Source: a bacterium (GTDB lineage Bacteria > Eremiobacterota > Eremiobacteria > Baltobacterales > Baltobacteraceae). From it: DNA of 8,558 nucleotides. Within the stretch, counting starts at the first letter, position 1. Each line of letters begins with the position of its first letter. This document shows, in pieces, positions 4,498-8,558 of the stretch. A program made the translations under genes and the position numbers. A model generated the notes under the pieces. The model was not told where the DNA came from, made no database searches, and worked only from the letters and a program-made list of their open reading frames with translations. The DNA is taken from contig JAJXVC010000074.1 in the NCBI GenBank assembly GCA_021782295.1, positions 1 through 8,558 of the forward strand, read 5' to 3'.

Positions 4498-7400
4498 TCC
4501 GCCGCCTCATTCCGATCTTGGCGCTGACGTTGACGGCGCTGCTCGTTCCCTCGGTCGCCGAAGCGCAGAGCTCGGGCGGAACGATCGCCATTTCGGTGAC
4601 CGACGCGAAGACCAAGAGCCCCATTCCGCTCGCACGCGTGATTCTCGATGGACCGATCCTTGCCAGCGAGATTGCGACGAGTTCGGGGAGCGTTGTTTTC
4701 ACCGATGCTCCGGCGGGAATCTATCGCGCACGCATTTTTGCACGCGGTTATCGCGCGGTCACGTCGGCATCGTTTGAAGTCCTCGACGGAGAGCGCGTCA
4801 ATCTTGCCGTTGCGCTCGCTCTCAGTACCGATCTGCGCGTGATCGCCGTCGTCCATTCCGTTTCGAGCGTTCGCATCACAACGAATTCCATCGATAATCA
4901 ATCCGCGCAACGAAAACTCTCGGGCGATCTTGCCGATGCGCTCGGGAAGCTCTCCGGGGTCAGTATTACGTCGAGCAGTGACGACACGGATGCCGCGCAG
5001 ACCATCTCGCTCGATGGCCACGATGCAAGTCAGACTGCGATGACGCTCGACGGGATTCCGCTTAATGCACCGGGGAGCGCTGGCGATCTGCGCATGTTCG
5101 CAAGCGATCTTTTTACCGGAGCCGCGGTCCATCACGGCCCGCAGATCGGTGGGCTGGGCGGCGGCGTCGCTTTTCGGACGCTCGAGCCGACGCTTTCGTG
5201 GCAGAGCCAAGGCAGCATATCGACGGGGAGTTACGGTAGAAACAATGAATCGCTTGGGTTGAGCGGTTCGGTGGGGAATCTCGGGATCGCGGCGATGAGT
5301 ACGACCCGCACCAGCCCGAGTCTCGCCGACGGCATGCGCTATCTCGATGCCAGCGGACTCGACTACGAGCACGAAGGCGGCATCTGGGTCGCGGGCGATC
5401 TGCTCAAGGCAAACCTGCGATTGCCGGGCGATCAAACAGTAGCGGCGAGTTTCATCAACTCGACGCGCAGCATCGGGCTTCTCTGCCTGCGCATGACCGC
5501 AACGTTGCCGTGCGGATTCGGTCCGGGTAACACGGTTGGGGGAAGCTTCTCGCTCTATTCAGTCGGCGATCAGCTCCTGACCGGCGCGACGGCGATCTCG
5601 GCCACGCTCTACGGCACCGTTGGAAACAATCTCTTCGATCTCCGGAATCGATTCGTCGACGGCGTCGCATCGCCGGCGGGGAGCAGCATGCAGATGCGTT
5701 CGACCGGCTTCACGGTTTCGGCAGAGCTGCCCGCGCTGCGCCAACACACGCTTTCGATTCTTGCCTACGATACGAACTCGTCACAGGTCTCGACGCCGTT
5801 AGTCGCGAGTAATGCGGCGTTCTATCGTTCGCAGCAGCAGGGAAGTTACGGCGCGTTGCAACTGAGCGACCACATTCGCTCCAACGACAAACTCTCGTGG
5901 AATGCTGCATTGGGACTTACCCATGCAAGCATGAGCGGTGGAAGCGCGCTTGGAAGCGTTGGGGCGAATTGGCGCGCCGATGCGAACGATACCTATGCGC
6001 TTTCGTATGCGCTCTCGGGAAGTGCACCGAATTTTGGTCGCAACCGCGCGTTGAGCGACCCCGCTTCGCTGCAGTTCGATTGCGCGGGCAGCCGGAGCGT
6101 GGGATATGGGGCCGCTCCCGGCGATCAGCCAGGGAGCAGTTCCTCGTCGTCCCTCAATGCCGCCCTCACCCATCGCTTCGCGCATAGCGCGCTTTCGCTT
6201 GCGCTCTATCGACAGGTTCAAAATGGCGTCGTGTTGCCGACGCAGGTGAACGGAAGCATTCTGCTCGCCGATGGGACGATCTCGCCGAGCTATCTCGCAC
6301 AAGTTCAAGGCGTCTACGCCTCGCAGGCGGGATGCGGCGCCGGTGCGCCGCCGCTTGCGGCGTCGCAGCTCTATTTCTCAACCCCGGTCGGCGGCGTAAC
6401 GCGCATCTATTCCGGAGCCGATCTCACCGGGTTCGTGCAGGTTGGGAATCTCATCGCCGAGCCGTTCTTCGATATCACCTCGACCACGTTGCGTTCGAAC
6501 GATCCGCGCATCGATAATCCGTTCGCGATTGCGATCTCCGGTGCACAAGCACCGAACGTACCGCTGCATCGCGCCGGTCTGACGCTCGATTATAAAGCTC
6601 CCCGATCGAAGATCGAATGGCTTGCCGATGCGCAATATACCAGCGCAAACAACCCGAATAATCTTCCGGCTTACACGACCTTCGATGCCGCAGCAAGTGT
6701 CTCGCTGGCGCGCGGAACGCTCACGATTGCAGCGAACAATATTACCAATGCCTACGCCGGGATCTTTGCGAGTTCGCAGTATGCCGTGCCGTACACGACG
6801 CTTGGGGGAAGCGAAGTGCCGACGATTGCGCGTCCGCTTGCGCCGCGAGCCTACAGCGTCACCTATTCGTTTGCGGTAGGCCGGAATGCCGTCGTCACGG
6901 CTCCGCAACTCGCGCATACGCCGCCGCACGGCCGCGGTCCCTTCGGGCGTTTCACGGCGCTCCCGAGTTCACCACCGAGCGATCCGTTCGCGCTTGCCGC
7001 ATCGCGCTTCTGTACGCCGGATCGCGCGCGAACCGCACGCGCGTTGCTCGATGCGCTGCGTACGCAAGTCGCATATGCCGAGGCCGAAGTTCAACGTTCA
7101 CCAGGCGCCGCCGTCGTGCTTGTCTCGCCGGCAGGGGTGACGTTGACCTACCACCCGTTAGCGAAGAGTTTTGCGATAACGATCGCACCGACGAAGATCG
7201 ATACGATCCGCGCGCTCTTCACCTGCGCGACGATTCACGTTACCGATGCCGCGACTGCGAAGGAGAAGGGGCTCTTCGTCGCCGCCCCAACCGGATTCTT
7301 CCGGCCGGAGATGACGTTTTCACCGCAGGTCGGACTCTATTTCGTCCGTCGACCGCCGCAGCCCGGACGGGAGAATTTCCGCGTCTTCACGCTCGCGGCG

Positions 7401-7772
7401 AAGCCGCCGAAGAATCCGTTCGCCGTCGTCGGTGGACCGGAATGCACGACTGCGACGCGCGATGTAGCGGTACAGAGCCTCGCCGATCTGCGCGCGCATT
7501 TTACGACGGCGACGCCGTCGAGCCGCTGGCAGATCGTCGCGCACGGTTCGGGTTTGACAGCCTGGTTTGCGCTGACTCCGAACGATCTCGGAGACTTCGG
7601 TGCGCTGATGGCCTGCGCGCATGTCTCGGCGGCAACCAAAGGAGAACTCCAGGCGCGCGGGCTTGGCGGCGGCCCGCCGCCGACGCTCAATTATGCCTCC
7701 GGTATCGGACTCTACATCGAACGGCGGGCGCCACCGCCGCCGGGAGGGCCCCCTCCGCCGCACGGCGCATGA
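4494..7772 (+). CDS. TonB-dependent outer-membrane receptor with N-terminal regulatory-like domain and duplicated C-terminal extension
   Basis: This 1092-residue outer-membrane protein probably imports a scarce ligand using TonB energy; the ligand is unknown. A Sec signal peptide (MIRRLIPILALTLTALL...) ends near A24 (AEA|Q). Residues 28-110 form a carboxypeptidase-regulatory-like beta domain (AISVTDAKTKSPIPLARVILDG, YRARIFARGYR). The plug spans about 135-228 (LADALGKLSGVSI, ISLDGHDASQTAMTLDGIPL, GGLGGGVAFRT). A beta-barrel of Ser/Asn/Gly-rich strands runs to about 796, ending SVTYSFAVG. C331 and C340 may form a loop disulfide. Unusually, about 270 residues follow the barrel, as two related domains (820-958 and 965-1084) and a Pro/Gly tail. 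The start is GTG 4494 with no good SD of its own. The gene follows the two-component pair by 57 bases, suggesting control by it. The stop TGA is part of an ATGA leading toward the next gene. Confidence 0.9.
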   Translation: MIRRLIPILALTLTALLVPSVAEAQSSGGTIAISVTDAKTKSPIPLARVILDGPILASEIATSSGSVVFTDAPAGIYRARIFARGYRAVTSASFEVLDGERVNLAVALALSTDLRVIAVVHSVSSVRITTNSIDNQSAQRKLSGDLADALGKLSGVSITSSSDDTDAAQTISLDGHDASQTAMTLDGIPLNAPGSAGDLRMFASDLFTGAAVHHGPQIGGLGGGVAFRTLEPTLSWQSQGSISTGSYGRNNESLGLSGSVGNLGIAAMSTTRTSPSLADGMRYLDASGLDYEHEGGIWVAGDLLKANLRLPGDQTVAASFINSTRSIGLLCLRMTATLPCGFGPGNTVGGSFSLYSVGDQLLTGATAISATLYGTVGNNLFDLRNRFVDGVASPAGSSMQMRSTGFTVSAELPALRQHTLSILAYDTNSSQVSTPLVASNAAFYRSQQQGSYGALQLSDHIRSNDKLSWNAALGLTHASMSGGSALGSVGANWRADANDTYALSYALSGSAPNFGRNRALSDPASLQFDCAGSRSVGYGAAPGDQPGSSSSSSLNAALTHRFAHSALSLALYRQVQNGVVLPTQVNGSILLADGTISPSYLAQVQGVYASQAGCGAGAPPLAASQLYFSTPVGGVTRIYSGADLTGFVQVGNLIAEPFFDITSTTLRSNDPRIDNPFAIAISGAQAPNVPLHRAGLTLDYKAPRSKIEWLADAQYTSANNPNNLPAYTTFDAAASVSLARGTLTIAANNITNAYAGIFASSQYAVPYTTLGGSEVPTIARPLAPRAYSVTYSFAVGRNAVVTAPQLAHTPPHGRGPFGRFTALPSSPPSDPFALAASRFCTPDRARTARALLDALRTQVAYAEAEVQRSPGAAVVLVSPAGVTLTYHPLAKSFAITIAPTKIDTIRALFTCATIHVTDAATAKEKGLFVAAPTGFFRPEMTFSPQVGLYFVRRPPQPGRENFRVFTLAAKPPKNPFAVVGGPECTTATRDVAVQSLADLRAHFTTATPSSRWQIVAHGSGLTAWFALTPNDLGDFGALMACAHVSAATKGELQARGLGGGPPPTLNYASGIGLYIERRAPPPPGGPPPPHGA
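6951..7367 (+). repeat. Receptor C-terminal extension, first copy of a duplicated domain
   Basis: Residues 820-958 of the receptor. Landmarks in order are FTALPSSPPSDPFAL, a cysteine at 840, a hydrophobic strand pair, LFTCATIHVTDAATAKEKGL with cysteine 911, and VGLYFVRRPPQPG. The same landmarks recur in the next copy. I do not recognise the fold. The paired cysteines suggest a disulfide in an oxidising compartment. Confidence 0.75.
7386..7745 (+). repeat. Receptor C-terminal extension, second copy of the duplicated domain
   Basis: Residues 965-1084. It repeats the first copy's landmarks: FTLAAKPPKNPFAVVGGPEC (cysteine 984), LMACAHVSAATKGELQARGL (cysteine 1041), and IGLYIERRAPPPPG. The copies have diverged strongly in the middle, so the duplication is old at the protein level. 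A Pro/Gly tail (GGPPPPHGA) closes the protein. Confidence 0.75.
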
Positions 7773-7779
7773 ACACGTC

Positions 7780-8211
7780 ATGACGAAAGCGGAGCTCTTC
7801 GGCGAGTACGCCGCCTATCACCAAGACCCGCGTAATCGGCTCTGTCACTTTATCGGAATACCAACGATTCTGCTCGGGCTTATCGCCATGACCGGGGTGC
7901 TGCATTTCGGCCCGATCGATCTCGCACTCGTCCTCATCGTAGCCGTGCTCGCCTATTATGCGACGCTCGATTTTCTCGGCACACTGCTCTCGGCGATTGC
8001 GTTCGCCGTGCTCTATGCGCTCGGCGTGCATCTCGGCTGGCAGATCGGCCTCACGGCCTTCGTGATCGGTTGGGTCTTTCAACTCGTTGGGCATCGGTTC
8101 GAAGGAAGCAAACCGAAATTTCTCGAGAACGCGCTCTATCTGTTGATCGGGCCGATCTACATTTTCGAAGAGTGGTTTGCCATGGTGACCCGTCGCGGTG
8201 GTTCGGCATAG
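7780..8211 (+). CDS. Mpo1/DUF962 (YGL010w-like) integral membrane protein
   Basis: This 143-residue protein matches the DUF962 family, whose yeast member Mpo1 is an Fe2+-dependent dioxygenase acting in alpha-oxidation of 2-hydroxy fatty acids. Family signatures are visible: YHQDPRNRLCHFIGIPTI near the N-terminus with H14 and H23, and GHRFEGSKPKFLENALYLLIGPIYIFEEW near the C-terminus with H105. Between them are about four hydrophobic helices (27-43, 46-66, 68-84, 89-104). The histidines match those proposed to bind iron in the family. Bacterial members are mostly uncharacterised, so a lipid role is inferred. ATG 7780 is chosen because MTKAELFGEYAAYH matches family starts. There is no SD. The preceding receptor ends at 7772 and a 4-codon ORF (MNTS, 7769-7783) bridges the two stops and starts through two ATGA overlaps, so translation is probably coupled to the receptor. 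Confidence 0.85.
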   Translation: MTKAELFGEYAAYHQDPRNRLCHFIGIPTILLGLIAMTGVLHFGPIDLALVLIVAVLAYYATLDFLGTLLSAIAFAVLYALGVHLGWQIGLTAFVIGWVFQLVGHRFEGSKPKFLENALYLLIGPIYIFEEWFAMVTRRGGSA

Positions 8212-8259
8212 CGTAAGCGGATGCACCGCGTCTTATCGCCCTGGTCGTGGGGTCGTTGA
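8212..8259 (+). other. Short spacer after the Mpo1-like gene with a weak hairpin
   Basis: GCGG (8217-8220) pairs with CCGC (8226-8229) around ATGCA, and TAA (8214-8216) can pair with TTA (8233-8235) across a 3-base bulge. No T tract follows, so this is at best a weak terminator. Nothing else is seen here. Confidence 0.3.
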
Positions 8260-8492
8260 ATGGTAAAAGTACCTAGCGAATTGATTCCAATCGGGACGGC
8301 AAAGAGCTTGATCGTCTTCAGTTTGATCGTTCTTTGGAAACGCTGGGGCTGGCGTATTTGTGGTTCGGGCTCGAAAGAATCACAGGAGTGTCGGAAATTG
8401 TCGTCGGCACGCTCATTGCGTTAGCGGCAATGATTGTGTCCCGCGGAGTGGTGTACGAGCCGCGACTCGGCGAGGTCGGCATCAGCCGGTAA
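8260..8492 (+). pseudogene. Possible decayed or frameshifted small membrane-protein gene
   Basis: Two frames each hold a protein-like piece. From ATG 8260 the first reads MVKVPSELIPIGTAKSL then a hydrophobic IVFSLIVLW, after which it loses character and stops at 8422-8424 or so. The frame that starts two bases later is open from 8277 to the TAA at 8490-8492. It encodes LETLGLAYLWFGLERITG, then a hydrophobic EIVVGTLIALAAMIVSRG, then a hydrophilic tail; it has no ATG near its beginning (a TTG lies at 8334). Joining the two near 8335-8350 would give a small two-helix membrane protein, so a frameshift is plausible. The region is less GC-rich than its neighbours. I recognise no family, and chance ORFs cannot be excluded. 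Confidence 0.25.
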
Positions 8493-8501
8493 TGACCGCT
8501 G
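8483..8501 (+). other. Hairpin overlapping the end of the possible small ORF
   Basis: CAG-C-CGGT (8483-8490) pairs with ACCG-CTG (8495-8501) with one bulged C and an AATG loop. It straddles the TAA at 8490. No T tract follows, so a terminator role is uncertain. From 8502 to 8558 I see no gene or site. Confidence 0.3.
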
Positions 8502-8558
8502 ACAACCTGGGTCTCTGATTATCGCTGACGGCCTCCATTCCTTCGAGCTGCATGTACC

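Noticed and set aside
3873..5435. 520-codon open frame on the - strand
   Set aside because: It lies antisense across the kinase C-terminus and the receptor N-terminus, both of which have clear domain motifs. Its composition (many Arg, Asp, Ala, no recognisable motif) is typical of a GC-rich shadow frame.
8216..8235. Intrinsic terminator after the Mpo1-like gene
   Set aside because: The core stem is only 4 bp and no T tract follows, so I list it only as a weak hairpin.
1..8558. CRISPR arrays, tRNA or rRNA genes, insertion sequences, attachment sites
   Set aside because: No regularly spaced repeats, cloverleaf-like sequence, transposase-like protein or paired terminal repeats were seen on either strand.

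Overview
The window reads as ordinary chromosomal DNA from a GC-rich, Gram-negative (diderm) bacterium: it encodes a TonB-dependent outer-membrane receptor, and nearly every gene lies on the + strand in tightly packed, often overlapping arrangement. The gene style, including a receptor with an N-terminal carboxypeptidase-regulatory-like domain, would fit a lineage such as Candidatus Eremiobacterota (WPS-2). That taxonomic guess is inference from style only.

Layout: (1) 8-310, a small protein of unknown function closed by a strong intrinsic terminator (333-364). (2) About 400-2348, a probable operon: an unrecognised 179-residue protein, a dimeric alpha/beta-barrel (ABM-like) protein with a GTG start, an AhpE-like peroxiredoxin, a long perfect hairpin, and another unrecognised protein. 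(3) 2365-4436, an OmpR/PhoB-type response regulator and its membrane histidine kinase, overlapping by ATGA. (4) 4494-7772, a 1092-residue TonB-dependent receptor with an unusual, internally duplicated C-terminal extension, followed by a Mpo1/DUF962 membrane protein (7780-8211). (5) 8212-8558, mostly non-coding, with a possible decayed small membrane-protein gene.

The outstanding feature is the peroxiredoxin at 1346-1846. Its frame holds exactly one internal stop, a TGA at 1523-1525, precisely where the peroxidatic cysteine of the PxxxTxxC motif should be (P53, T57, residue 60). Homology is continuous on both sides, the protein has no cysteine at all, and a strong hairpin with its loop 28 nt downstream of the TGA is placed like a bacterial SECIS element. 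The best reading is a selenocysteine-containing 1-Sec peroxiredoxin that conventional gene calling would cut into a headless 103-residue fragment. The gene start overlaps the stop of a 9-codon leader ORF that has the better Shine-Dalgarno sequence, so its translation may be coupled.

Functionally, region 2 looks like a peroxide-detoxification cluster. Regions 3 and 4 look like a sensing-plus-uptake locus, in which the kinase carries a histidine-rich periplasmic sensor and may control the adjacent receptor. No selA/selB/selC, tRNA, rRNA, CRISPR array or insertion sequence was seen in the window.
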